The position numbers were made by a program, and so were the translations under genes. A DNA stretch of 46,080 nucleotides from Candidatus Moranbacteria bacterium RIFCSPHIGHO2_02_FULL_40_12b (GTDB taxonomy: Bacteria > Patescibacteriota > Minisyncoccia > Moranbacterales > 2-12-FULL-40-10), in NCBI GenBank assembly GCA_001784725.1, contig MFRX01000009.1:22335-68414 (forward strand), written 5' to 3'. Position 1 is the stretch's first letter; each line of letters starts with the position of its first letter. The notes under the pieces were generated by a model, which made no database searches, was not told the origin of the DNA, and saw only the letters and a list, made by a program, of their open reading frames with translations. Positions 15,193 through 22,692 of this stretch are shown here, in pieces.

Positions 15193-16089
15193 ATGTTGAA
15201 TATTATCTCCAAAACAAAATACGCCTATATTTTCTCCATAACCCTGACGGTCTTAAGCGTTTTGAGCTTGATTTTCTGGGGCTTGCGTTTTGGTATTGAT
15301 TTTACCGGAGGAACTCTGATGGAAATAAAATTCTCCGGCAAGCCCCCCGATAATATTAAGATAGAAGAAATATTAAAAGATGCCAATCTGCAGGGGCTAA
15401 CGGTCCAAAAAACGGGATCTGATTCGGCAATTATCCGCTACGCGTCCGAGAGCGACGCGGTGAATAGAGAAGCATTTAAAAAAATATCGGAAAGGTCTGA
15501 GGGCGCCAAGCAGATGAGAGTGGAATTCATCAACTCGTCAATCTCAAAAGAACTGAAAAAAAAGTCCTTGTGGGCGATGTCTTGGGCGGTTCTCGGCATA
15601 TTACTCTATATATCCTGGGCATTTCGTAAGGTCTCCATGCCCGTAGAATCATGGAAATACGGCATTGGAGCGGTAATAGCCCTCATCCATGATGTTTTGA
15701 TTACAGTGGGCGTTTTTTCAGTCCTGGGGCATTATAAAGGCATAGAAATCGGCGTACCATTCATCGCGGCGCTATTGACGATTCTCGGATTTTCCGTCCA
15801 TGATACGATCGTGGTTTACGACCGGACAAGGGAAAATCTGCTGAAAGGGACGAGTAAAGAAAAATTTCCAGAAGTCGTGAATAGGAGCTTGAATGAAACA
15901 TTAATCCGTTCCATTAACACTTCGTTAACCGTAATAATTACTTTACTGGCGATTTACATATTTGGCGGCGAATCCGTCAGGCACTTTTCTCTTGCTCTTT
16001 TAGTCGGCGTGACATTCGGAACTTATTCTTCAATATTCATTGCCTCGGCGCTGTTGGTCACTATATATAAATATCAAATTAAACATTAA
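15193..16089 (+). CDS. secF: Protein translocase subunit SecF
   Basis: A 298-residue partner of SecD in the proton-driven export complex. The first membrane helix is followed by GIDFTGGTLMEIKF, then the periplasmic-type domain, and five further helices including GVPFIAALLTILGFSVHDTIVVYDRTREN, the hallmark of SecF, and LNETLIRSINTSLTVIITLLA. Length is typical. The order secD-secF is the usual one; here an AT-rich palindrome of 136 bases separates them. The ATG lacks a Shine-Dalgarno sequence. Confidence 0.96.
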   Translation: MLNIISKTKYAYIFSITLTVLSVLSLIFWGLRFGIDFTGGTLMEIKFSGKPPDNIKIEEILKDANLQGLTVQKTGSDSAIIRYASESDAVNREAFKKISERSEGAKQMRVEFINSSISKELKKKSLWAMSWAVLGILLYISWAFRKVSMPVESWKYGIGAVIALIHDVLITVGVFSVLGHYKGIEIGVPFIAALLTILGFSVHDTIVVYDRTRENLLKGTSKEKFPEVVNRSLNETLIRSINTSLTVIITLLAIYIFGGESVRHFSLALLVGVTFGTYSSIFIASALLVTIYKYQIKH

Positions 16090-16096
16090 AGCATAA

Positions 16097-16134
16097 AAAC
16101 ATGAAAACAAAAAGTTGCTTTTGTGTTTTAATGT
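16097..16134 (+). terminator. Hairpin after secF
   Basis: AACATGAAAACAAAAAG and CTTTTGTGTTTTAATGTT form an AT-rich stem around a short loop directly after the secF stop. A T run (16142-16146) follows a few bases on. It could terminate secF or separate it from the small gene. Confidence 0.4.
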
Positions 16135-16146
16135 TCTATTGTTTTT

Positions 16147-16380
16147 ATGATTAACTGGAATCCGTTTAAAAAGAAAAATAATTCCGGGGTTCCCCATATG
16201 GGATTTCTTCAACGGCTTGCCATGAAGAAACTGGAAAAAATGAGTCCGGAGGAAAGGGAGAAAATCACGCGGGAAGCGATGAAACCGGAGAATATGGAAA
16301 AGATACAGAAAGTAATGGAGCAGATGGAATCCAGTGGTCAGTTTTCCGAAGAGCAGATGAATGAAACCAAGAAAAAATAA
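16147..16380 (+). CDS. Small charged protein, unknown function
   Basis: A 77-residue hydrophilic protein with no membrane segment. It starts MINWNPFKKKNN, has GFLQRLAMKKLEKM, then helices rich in Glu, Lys and Met (MSPEEREKITREAM, NMEKIQKVMEQMES). It looks like a small helical, perhaps coiled-coil, protein. I do not recognise the family. It follows secF by 57 bases and could be co-transcribed with it; there is no strong ribosome binding site. A perfect hairpin follows its stop. Confidence 0.6.
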   Translation: MINWNPFKKKNNSGVPHMGFLQRLAMKKLEKMSPEEREKITREAMKPENMEKIQKVMEQMESSGQFSEEQMNETKKK

Positions 16381-16402
16381 AGTTATAATTTCTAACGAAT
16401 TT

Positions 16403-16440
16403 ACATTTACTTCAATACTACTAAGTATTGAAGTAAATGT
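16403..16440. terminator. Perfect 17-pair hairpin between convergent genes
   Basis: ACATTTACTTCAATACT, the loop ACTA, and AGTATTGAAGTAAATGT make a perfect stem. It lies between the small gene (plus) and the diguanylate cyclase (minus). It has no T run on either side, so it is either an unusual terminator or a small palindromic repeat. Confidence 0.45.
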
Positions 16441-16491
16441 CTGGTTGCAAGAAAAATTATTTTTTAGCAATTACTATTTTTTGAAAATTAA

Positions 16492-16525
16492 AAAGGCCAG
16501 GAGTAGTTTCTACTCGCTGGCCTTT
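16492..16525 (-). terminator. Terminator overlapping the end of the diguanylate cyclase gene
   Basis: AAAGGCCAG plus GAGTAG pair with CTACTC plus CTGGCCTTT (one bulge) around a 3-base loop. Read on the minus strand a T run follows. The TAG stop codon of the gene (16510-16512) lies within the stem, so ribosomes reach the terminator before it is complete. Confidence 0.75.
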
Positions 16526-17112
16526 GCTATTGTAATTTTGTTTCTGCCTCCACGCTTGGAAGCGTAGAGGGCGTTATCTGCTTTTTTAAAAACTTCTTCC
16601 ATGGTCAACTTGGAAGTCGAATCATATTCCATAATTCCGGCGCTGATCGTCACCTGAATGTTAGCGGGATTGGACTTTTCCACTTCGGCTCTAATACTCT
16701 CCGCGACTCTTATCGCTCCCTCGGTATCAGTATGGGGAAGTAGAATAATAAATTCTTCTCCGCCAAATCTTCCCGCTTTATCTGTTTCTCTGACTCTTTC
16801 CTTTATGATTTTTCCGATTTCTGCCAGTACCACATCGCCAACAGGATGTCCGTAGGTGTCGTTGATGTTCTTGAAATGGTCAATGTCAAACGTTATTACG
16901 GTTAATTTCACTCCATCTCTGCCGGCCCTTTTGTATTCCTGGCGGAATAAGTCCATTATACCTTTTCTGCTATAAAGTTTTGTTAATGGATCCGTTATTA
17001 CAGCAATTTTTAAAGTTTCGTTTTCAACGTTTAATTCTGTAATTTTTGTCTGTAATTCCTCAACTACCTTCTTTAAATATTCGTTTTCTGTTATTAATTC
17101 TTTGGTATTCAT
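16510..17112 (-). CDS. Diguanylate cyclase (GGDEF domain)
   Basis: A 200-residue soluble protein that would make cyclic di-GMP from two GTP. About 40 N-terminal residues form a coiled coil (ENEYLKKVVEELQTKITELNVENETL) that probably dimerises it. The catalytic domain begins DPLTKLYSRKG, has FDIDHFKNINDTYGHPVGD, and the active-site motif GGEEF. RETD lies five residues before GGEEF and fits the inhibitory c-di-GMP binding site. There is no sensor domain. A Shine-Dalgarno AGGAG lies 13 bases before the ATG and a good promoter is upstream. No c-di-GMP receptor or phosphodiesterase is visible in the window. Its stop codon lies inside its terminator. Confidence 0.93.
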   Translation of the reverse strand: MNTKELITENEYLKKVVEELQTKITELNVENETLKIAVITDPLTKLYSRKGIMDLFRQEYKRAGRDGVKLTVITFDIDHFKNINDTYGHPVGDVVLAEIGKIIKERVRETDKAGRFGGEEFIILLPHTDTEGAIRVAESIRAEVEKSNPANIQVTISAGIMEYDSTSKLTMEEVFKKADNALYASKRGGRNKITIAKASE

Positions 17113-17184
17113 CTTTACCTACCACTCCTTTTTTCAGGTTATTTTTAGTTTTTAAATTACTCGGCTTTATCGCCGTAATTATCT

Positions 17185-17213
17185 ATGTTAGCATAAAAAT
17201 TAATTTATGTCAA
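17185..17213 (-). promoter_or_regulatory. Promoter of the diguanylate cyclase gene
   Basis: On the minus strand, TTGACA (17208-17213) and TAACAT (17185-17190) with a 17-base spacer. It is one of the best sigma-70-type promoters in the window. Confidence 0.65.
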
Positions 17214-17271
17214 GTTGACTGGTTTTTGAGATATGATATTATAAAAAAACTGATAATTTAACTTTTAAAAT

Positions 17272-17571
17272 ATGAAAAAAGAATCACTTCAGCCGGAACT
17301 GCCGATAGAAATAGAGGAATTGAAGAAAAAAAACTTCAAGATTAATCTTGCCCTGTATTTAATAATGGGAATTTTACTGGGAGTGATAGTGAAGACTGAA
17401 GCAATGAAAAGAGTGGTTGTCGGCTTTGACGATTATAAATTAGCCGGTATCAGGCGGGATTATGACATTAATAAGCTTGAAAAGGACTTGATTGAAAAAG
17501 CCAAAGCGCAAAAAGATAATCCCCAACAGCAGGCCCAGGGCATTCAGGCGGGGGGAATTTGCGGACAATAG
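17272..17571 (+). CDS. Small single-pass membrane protein, unknown function
   Basis: A 99-residue protein with a charged start (KKESLQPELPIEIEELKKKN), one membrane helix (NLALYLIMGILLGVIVKT, about residues 26-43), and a polar tail ending in a Gln-rich stretch (NPQQQAQGIQAGGICGQ). The fold of the tail is unknown. It precedes a membrane-anchored thioredoxin by 70 bases, so it may be a partner of that protein. The end is uncertain: a run of six G at 17550-17555 precedes the stop, and a one-base shift there would open the frame that continues into the next gene. Confidence 0.6.
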   Translation: MKKESLQPELPIEIEELKKKNFKINLALYLIMGILLGVIVKTEAMKRVVVGFDDYKLAGIRRDYDINKLEKDLIEKAKAQKDNPQQQAQGIQAGGICGQ

Positions 17572-17641
17572 CAGCGACCCGAATGACCCTAATTACCGCC
17601 CGAATGACCCAAATTTTTTAATAATTAATTTTTTTAAACAA

Positions 17642-18727
17642 ATGGAAGAAAAAAAGGAAATAGAAACCATTGAAAATCCAATGGGAGGCAAGGATCCCGC
17701 CTTTACTGAAGCTTCGGCGGACAAGAAAAAAATAAAAAATTTAATTTCCATAGTAATTTTGCTGGCCGGTTTGTTTATCGGCAGTGTTTTTGTCGATGTT
17801 GTGCAAATGACTAAAGGTGGAGGTTATTCCCAAAAAGCGCTCAACAAAACGGATGTGTTTGAATCCAACGGTAAAACATGGGTGGCTTTTACCGATCCCC
17901 TCATTAAAATTCAGGTTTTGACGGATGAAAAATGCGAGCAGTGCAAACCCGATGATGTCTTAGTGTCACTCCGCCGCGTGATGCCGACGATTTCCGTTTC
18001 GAAAGTTGACAGCAATTCCGACGAAGGTAAGAAAATAATTTCTGATTTCAGCGTAAAATCCCTGCCGGCTTTTATTTTTTCGGAGGAACTGGAAAAATCG
18101 AGTTTTTTCAGCCAGGTGCAGCCATTGTTTGAAAAGAAAGAAAATAAATACGTGATGAATACCGCGGAAGCGGGAATCAAAGCCGGAAAATTTATCGAAC
18201 TTCCCCAGATTAGCGACTCTGACATTAAAATCGGACCGGCAGACGCGAAAGTCAGGATCACGGAGTTTTCGGATTTCCAATGCCCATATTGCAAAAAATT
18301 ACATGAAGATGTAATTTCCAAAATGCTGAAGGACTATGGAGATAAAGTGCTTTTTGTTTACAAACATCTTCCACTCGCTATCCATCCTCAAGCGGAAAAC
18401 GCCGCGCTGGCTTCCGAATGCGCCAACGAGCAGGGAAAATTCAACAATTACATGGATAAGCTTTTCGCCAGCCAGACCGAATGGGGAAAGACCACGGGAA
18501 CCCAAAGCTTTAAAAATTACGCGGCGCAATCAGGATTGAATCAGGCGCAGTTTAACAGTTGTCTGGATAGCAAGAAATATCAAAGCAAGATCGACGAAAA
18601 CAAAAAAGAAGCCGGAAATTTCGGGATTACCGGAACACCCTCGTTTTTCATAAACGACACCTTTGAAAACGGCGCGGTTCCGTATGATGACGTAAAAAAG
18701 ATTATTGACCAGGAACTACAGAAATAG
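17642..18727 (+). CDS. Membrane-anchored DsbA-like thiol oxidoreductase
   Basis: 361 residues. A cytoplasmic tail and one membrane helix (NLISIVILLAGLFIGSVFV, about 34-52) anchor it facing outward. The first outer domain has CEQC and SVKSLPAFIF, a thioredoxin/glutaredoxin-like half. The second is a complete DsbA-type domain: ITEFSDFQCPYCKKLHEDV with the active-site CPYC, FVYKHLPL, and GTPSFFIN with the cis-proline. It probably forms or rearranges disulfide bonds in exported proteins. I chose the ATG at 17642 because the upstream extension of this frame overlaps the previous gene and ends in low-complexity sequence. DPAFTEASADKK near the start is encoded by a repeat-like GC-rich hairpin. A terminator follows. 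Confidence 0.88.
   Translation: MEEKKEIETIENPMGGKDPAFTEASADKKKIKNLISIVILLAGLFIGSVFVDVVQMTKGGGYSQKALNKTDVFESNGKTWVAFTDPLIKIQVLTDEKCEQCKPDDVLVSLRRVMPTISVSKVDSNSDEGKKIISDFSVKSLPAFIFSEELEKSSFFSQVQPLFEKKENKYVMNTAEAGIKAGKFIELPQISDSDIKIGPADAKVRITEFSDFQCPYCKKLHEDVISKMLKDYGDKVLFVYKHLPLAIHPQAENAALASECANEQGKFNNYMDKLFASQTEWGKTTGTQSFKNYAAQSGLNQAQFNSCLDSKKYQSKIDENKKEAGNFGITGTPSFFINDTFENGAVPYDDVKKIIDQELQK
17697..17720 (+). repeat. GC-rich hairpin repeat inside the DsbA-like gene
   Basis: CCGCC and GGCGG flank a segment containing the self-complementary GAAGCTTC (17708-17715). It encodes AFTEASA in the cytoplasmic tail, where an insertion would do little harm. Confidence 0.45.
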
Positions 18728-18754
18728 CAAAAAGATAAAATTGTAATACTTTTG

Positions 18755-18789
18755 GGAGGCAGGTGAATCAATGTTACTGCCTCCTTTTT
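18755..18789 (+). terminator. Terminator after the DsbA-like gene
   Basis: GGAGGCAG pairs with CTGCCTCC around a 14-base loop and is followed by five T. Confidence 0.8.
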
Positions 18790-18795
18790 GTATGC

Positions 18796-18801
18796 TATAA
18801 T
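18796..18801 (+). promoter_or_regulatory. -10 box of the histidine kinase gene
   Basis: An extended -10 (TGCTATAAT) directly after the terminator. It places the transcription start about ten bases before the ATG at 18818, which decides that start over the in-frame ATG at 18788. Confidence 0.6.
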
Positions 18802-18817
18802 AAAGAAAAATAAATCT

Positions 18818-20401
18818 ATGCAGGACTTGAATGATTTATTATCCAGCGTGCATTATTTGAATCACCCTTTGCTTTCGGGCCTAAGCGCCTTGCTTATTTT
18901 ATTAATGGGCATTTTTGTCCTTTCAAGAGACAGGAAATCCGAACTTTACAGGACTTTCTTTTGGATAACTTTAGTAATGAGCATTTGGTTTTTTGGAAAC
19001 GCTTTGTCAATGTTTTATTTTAATAATTTTGAATACGCGTTTTTTTGGTTTAAATTCGGTTATACGACAGTGCCCCTCTTATCTATATCTTATTATCATT
19101 TTTATCTTGCTTATTTCAAAAAAGAAAAAAGGATTCTTTACTCCCTTTACATTATTGGTATCCTGGAGATTATTTATCTTTGGCTTTTTTCTGGCGACCA
19201 TAAAACAGCGGATTATGTTTTGCCGAATGTGGGCGTGATTTGGCGGACAATGTCGCCAATTTTTTACTTCCTCCTTTTTGGGATGGTTAAATATATTATT
19301 TTATCAACGGTAACAACTGTATCTTTTTTAAATAAATACAGAAAAGAAACCGCGCTTCTTAAAAAACAGGAACTCAAGTATTTAACCGCTGTATTTTTTG
19401 TTACTATTTTTGGCACTATAGAATGGCTGGTAATATTTGGTATCCCGCTTCACATTGCCTGGCCTGTGCTTCCTGTTCTTGTCGGTCTTATCGCCTACGC
19501 TATTCTAAAATACCAGCTAATGAACATCAAGATAATCATTAAGAAGGCCTTTTTCTATTCAGTCGGCATTGCCCTAGCCGGCGGGATTATTATGGCAGTC
19601 AGTTTCCTCTCCAGTTGGTTTACAGAACGTATTCCCGGATTCAAATTCTGGACAATTCCTTTGCTCGCCGGCACCGCGGCTTTCATTATCGGCAACATTT
19701 TCTGGCGGAAATCCAAAGAAGTGGACAAACTGAAATATGAATTCATAACAGTTGCCGCCCATAAATTGAGAACCCCCCTCACTGAAATTAAATGGGCGGC
19801 GGATGTCGCAAGTGACCAAAAACTAGAAGAAAAAGAAAGGCAGAGATTAATTTCCCAGATAGAATATTCCGCTAACCGACTCATTGATCTTTCCGACGAA
19901 CTGCTGCAAGTCGCTCAAACGGAGTCCGGACAATTTACATATAAATTAAATCCAGAAGATCTTGAGGAAATTGCGAGAGAAGAAATAGCCGATATGGAAA
20001 GCCGCATCAGGGAGAAAAACATAAAACTGACGCTTGAAGCGGAAAAAAATATTCCTAAAATTAATATAGACCGCATCAGGATCAGTTCAGTAATTCAATC
20101 GCTTTTGGAAAACGCGGTAATGTACACAAAAGACCAAATAAACATATCTATCAGAAAAGACAGGACAGAAGTAATATTTTCAATTAAAGATAACGGCATG
20201 GGTGTTTCCAAAGACGACCAGCCGTATATTTTCAGCAAGCTTTATCGGGCTCAAAATGCCTATCTTGCGGATACAGAGGGGTCAGGAATAAATCTTTTTC
20301 TCGCCAAAAGCATTGTTGAAAAACATGGCGGTAAAATTAATGTTAACAGCGAAGGGGCAGGGAAGGGAAGCGAGTTTTGGTTTAAACTAAAGATAATCTA
20401 G
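18818..20401 (+). CDS. Membrane sensor histidine kinase
   Basis: 527 residues. The N-terminal half has about seven or eight hydrophobic helices (LLSGLSALLILLMGIFVLS onwards) and no large outer domain, so it may sense membrane or intramembrane signals. The kinase part has the phosphate-accepting histidine in VAAHKLRTPLTEIKW, the N box LLENAVMYT, DNGMGVS (G1), FSKLYRAQNA (F box) and GSGINLFLAKSIVEKHGG (G2). HKLRT replaces the common HELRT. No response regulator gene is adjacent, so it is an orphan in this window. It has its own promoter after a terminator; a palindromic repeat and the por operon follow. Confidence 0.93.
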   Translation: MQDLNDLLSSVHYLNHPLLSGLSALLILLMGIFVLSRDRKSELYRTFFWITLVMSIWFFGNALSMFYFNNFEYAFFWFKFGYTTVPLLSISYYHFYLAYFKKEKRILYSLYIIGILEIIYLWLFSGDHKTADYVLPNVGVIWRTMSPIFYFLLFGMVKYIILSTVTTVSFLNKYRKETALLKKQELKYLTAVFFVTIFGTIEWLVIFGIPLHIAWPVLPVLVGLIAYAILKYQLMNIKIIIKKAFFYSVGIALAGGIIMAVSFLSSWFTERIPGFKFWTIPLLAGTAAFIIGNIFWRKSKEVDKLKYEFITVAAHKLRTPLTEIKWAADVASDQKLEEKERQRLISQIEYSANRLIDLSDELLQVAQTESGQFTYKLNPEDLEEIAREEIADMESRIREKNIKLTLEAEKNIPKINIDRIRISSVIQSLLENAVMYTKDQINISIRKDRTEVIFSIKDNGMGVSKDDQPYIFSKLYRAQNAYLADTEGSGINLFLAKSIVEKHGGKINVNSEGAGKGSEFWFKLKII

Positions 20402-20434
20402 TTTTTTTGACTAAGTAAAGAATTTATTTTGTGG

Positions 20435-20440
20435 TATAAT
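20435..20440 (+). promoter_or_regulatory. -10 box of the por operon
   Basis: An extended -10 (TGGTATAAT) lies just before the palindromic repeat that precedes porG. The nearest -35-like TTGACT (20407) is spaced 22 bases away, too far, so the extended -10 would have to carry the promoter. Confidence 0.4.
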
Positions 20441-20443
20441 AAT

Positions 20444-20527
20444 TTTACGAATTACGAATTTCATACGAATATACGAATAAATCTTTTGAGAAATTCGTAT
20501 ATTAGTAATTGATTAGTAATTAATAAA
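20444..20527. repeat. Palindromic spacer repeat, copy 2
   Basis: Left arm TTTACGAATTACGAATTTCA with ACGAATATACGAAT; the right arm mirrors it as ATTCGTATATTAGTAATTGA and ends in TAGTAATTAATAAA. It is the same element as at 4769 and ends 8 bases before the porG ATG. Confidence 0.8.
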
Positions 20528-20535
20528 AAAATTGC

Positions 20536-21105
20536 ATGAAATTCAACGAAACATTTGAAATAATATTTTTTGCCCGCGCGGGCCAGGGCGCTAAAGCGGC
20601 CGCGGAAATCATCGCCCAGGCGGCGGTGAGCGAGGGAAAATTCGTCCAGGCCTTCCCCTTTTTCGGGCCGGAAAGAAGCGGCGCGCCGACTAAATCATTT
20701 GTCCGCGTTTCAGAAATCCCGATCAGTACCCACGAACCGATAGCGGATCCGGACGCAGTCGTGGTTTTGGACGACACGCTTCTGGGAAGCGTTGATGTCG
20801 CGGAAAATCTGGATATGAATGAATCACTGATAATCAATACTTCAAAAAGCCATGATGAAATAAAAAAATCAGTTCCGAAATTCAGAGGCAAGGCCTATCT
20901 TATTGACGGAAATAAGATTTCATCGGCAATTATCGGGCAGCCCAGGCCTAATTCGGTGATTTTGGGAAAAATCGCGAATGTGACTGGAGTCGTTAAGCTT
21001 GAAAGCATTTTCAGCGAGTTCCGGAAATTATTCGCTCCAAAAATAGGAGAGGAGGAAACGGAAAAAAATATAGAGGCCATACAAAAAGGATACGACGCGA
21101 TATAA
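20536..21105 (+). CDS. porG: 2-oxoacid:ferredoxin oxidoreductase, gamma subunit
   Basis: A 189-residue subunit of the enzyme that oxidises pyruvate or another 2-oxoacid to the acyl-CoA with ferredoxin as acceptor. It starts with FFARAGQGAKAAAEIIAQAA and has FPFFGPERSGAPTKSFVRVSE, the classic gamma-subunit pattern, and VVVLDDTLL. The order here is gamma, delta, alpha, extra protein, beta. The substrate cannot be decided: the four-subunit layout fits pyruvate but also branched-chain 2-oxoacid enzymes, so the symbol is provisional. Its ATG follows a palindromic repeat with no Shine-Dalgarno sequence. Confidence 0.9.
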   Translation: MKFNETFEIIFFARAGQGAKAAAEIIAQAAVSEGKFVQAFPFFGPERSGAPTKSFVRVSEIPISTHEPIADPDAVVVLDDTLLGSVDVAENLDMNESLIINTSKSHDEIKKSVPKFRGKAYLIDGNKISSAIIGQPRPNSVILGKIANVTGVVKLESIFSEFRKLFAPKIGEEETEKNIEAIQKGYDAI

Positions 21106-21106
21106 C

Positions 21107-21129
21107 TTTATGAATTACTAATTAGTAAA
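21107..21129. repeat. Collapsed copy of the palindromic spacer repeat
   Basis: TTTATGAATTACTAATTAGTAAA joins the outer ends of the two arms of the spacer repeat with the middle missing. It fills most of the gap between porG and porD. Confidence 0.55.
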
Positions 21130-21136
21130 AAATTTC

Positions 21137-21484
21137 ATGGAAATCGGCGCAGTCATAAAACACGACATCAAAAAAGCCCCCAAAACGGGCGACTGGCGGT
21201 ATATGAAGCCGGAAGTCATCAAAGAAAAATGCGTCGGATGCGGCGCATGCGTCAAATATTGCCCGGAGGCGGTAATAGAAACAATTGACAGAAAACAATT
21301 GACAATTGACCACGGTAAAATGTCAAAGGTCAAGGGTCAAATATTGAGCAACGAAGTTGCTCAAATAGATTATTATTTTTGCAAAGGGTGCGGAGTTTGC
21401 GCCAATGTCTGCCCGGAAAAAGCGATAATAATGAAAAAAGAAACGGAATGCGTAAAATGCGGAATGGAAGCAGAGAGAGAATAA
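21137..21484 (+). CDS. porD: 2-oxoacid:ferredoxin oxidoreductase, delta (ferredoxin) subunit
   Basis: 115 residues with two 4Fe-4S motifs, CVGCGACVKYCPE and CKGCGVCANVCPE, which pass electrons from the active site to ferredoxin. About 30 residues separate them, some 15-20 more than usual. That stretch (TIDRKQLTIDHGKMSKVKGQ and ILSNEVAQ) is encoded by CAATTGAC-type repeats and a perfect TTGAGCAAC hairpin, so it looks like an in-frame repeat insertion in a loop between clusters. After the second cluster CVKCG near the end is an extra Cys pair. The gene is the second of the operon. Confidence 0.9.
   Translation: MEIGAVIKHDIKKAPKTGDWRYMKPEVIKEKCVGCGACVKYCPEAVIETIDRKQLTIDHGKMSKVKGQILSNEVAQIDYYFCKGCGVCANVCPEKAIIMKKETECVKCGMEAERE
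21280..21364 (+). repeat. Repeat insertion inside porD
   Basis: CAATTGAC occurs at 21282 and again twice at 21295-21310, mirrored imperfectly by GTCAAAGGTCAAGGGTCAA. A perfect 9-pair hairpin (21344-21364: TTGAGCAAC, GAA, GTTGCTCAA) follows. The whole is read in frame between the two Fe-S motifs. Confidence 0.6.
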
Positions 21485-21519
21485 ATTTTATAATATATAT
21501 TAAAATATATACTTCGGTA

Positions 21520-22689
21520 ATGAATAATAATAAAACAAAAAATAAGGCGCTGACTGGCGGAGCCGCAATGGCCGAGGCGTTCCGGCAAATAAATCCGGAC
21601 GTGATGCCGGTCTATCCCATCACGCCCCAGACCCCGATTATTGAGACCTTTGCCAAATTTCAGGCCGAGCGGATTGTGGAAACCGAAATAATTCCAGTTG
21701 AATCAGAACATAGCGCGATGAGCGCCTGCGTCGGATCCTCGGCGGCGGGAGCAAGAACAGTAACGGCAACCAGTTCCCAGGGACTGGCCCTTATGAATGA
21801 AGTGCTCTATATCGCCAGCGGTTTGCGCCTGCCGATTTTAATGGCGGTTTCGGCACGGGCGCTTTCCGCCCCGATCAATATTCACGGAGAACACGGCGAC
21901 GTAATGGGCGCGCGCGACACCGGCTGGATCCAGATTTTTTCGGAAAATGTCCAGGAGGCCTATGACAACGTGATAATTGGATTGAAACTCGCGGAGAAAA
22001 CGATGCTTCCGATAATGGTTATTATGGACGGATTTATTACTTCGCATTCAGTTGAAAATCTTGAAATTCTAACTGATGAAAAGGTAAAATCATTCGCCGG
22101 CGAATATAAGCCGGAAAAATTCCTCCTAAATTTGGAAGATCCTGTTACTTTCGGTCCGGTGGGACTTCCCAATTCTTATTTTGAGTTCAAAATCGACCAG
22201 GGAAAAGCGATGGAAAGAGTTTTTGATATGTATAAAAAAATTACAGGGGACTTTCATACAATTTCTCTCCGGAATTATGATCTTCTGGAAAAATATAAAT
22301 CGGATGATGCCGAGCAGATTATTGTCATTGCCGGTTCCGCGGCGGGAACCGCGAAGGAAGTGGTTGATAAATTAAGGAATGAAGGAAAGAAAGTTGGACT
22401 TGTAAAAATAAAACTTTTCCGCCCGTTTCCCCATAAAGAAATCGCTGAAGCGCTGAAAAATTCCAAAAGCGTTGCCGTCCTTGACCGCGCAATGTCATTC
22501 GGAACTACGCCGCCGTTGTATTCGGAAATTGTTAATTCTTTGCATGGTACATATTACGAGTTACTAATTACTAGTTACGTTTATGGTCTCGGCGGCCGGG
22601 ATATTTTTCAAAAAAATATCGAAAAGGTTTTTAACGATATGATTAACGGGCGATATATTGAAGAGGAAAAATATCTTAATTCAAAATAA
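21520..22689 (+). CDS. porA: 2-oxoacid:ferredoxin oxidoreductase, alpha subunit
   Basis: 389 residues. It starts with ALTGGAAMAEAFRQINPDV and VYPITPQTPIIE, which help bind the thiamine diphosphate and pyrimidine end, and has VESEHSAMSACVGSSAAGAR, GEHGDVMGARDTGWI, and later a transketolase C-terminal-like domain (KVGLVKIKLFRPFP, VAVLDRAMSFG). VYGLGGRDI is near the end. I chose the ATG at 21520, because the longer frame overlaps porD. A short stretch before the last motif (YYELLITSYVYG) is encoded by TTACGAGTTACTAATTAC, close to the spacer repeat of this genome. The alpha and beta genes are separated by a foreign-looking coiled-coil gene. Confidence 0.93.
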   Translation: MNNNKTKNKALTGGAAMAEAFRQINPDVMPVYPITPQTPIIETFAKFQAERIVETEIIPVESEHSAMSACVGSSAAGARTVTATSSQGLALMNEVLYIASGLRLPILMAVSARALSAPINIHGEHGDVMGARDTGWIQIFSENVQEAYDNVIIGLKLAEKTMLPIMVIMDGFITSHSVENLEILTDEKVKSFAGEYKPEKFLLNLEDPVTFGPVGLPNSYFEFKIDQGKAMERVFDMYKKITGDFHTISLRNYDLLEKYKSDDAEQIIVIAGSAAGTAKEVVDKLRNEGKKVGLVKIKLFRPFPHKEIAEALKNSKSVAVLDRAMSFGTTPPLYSEIVNSLHGTYYELLITSYVYGLGGRDIFQKNIEKVFNDMINGRYIEEEKYLNSK

Positions 22690-22692
22690 TTT

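Noticed and set aside
17492..17641. N-terminal extension of the DsbA-like gene
   Set aside because: It overlaps the preceding gene and ends in low-complexity sequence; the ATG at 17642 leaves a normal cytoplasmic tail and anchor. A frameshift in the G run is kept as a separate finding.
21107..21129. Promoter in the porG-porD gap
   Set aside because: The AT-rich sequence is explained by a collapsed spacer repeat, and no -10/-35 pair is seen.
21379..21519. N-terminal extension of porA
   Set aside because: It overlaps porD; alpha subunits begin close to ALTGGAA, which follows the ATG at 21520.
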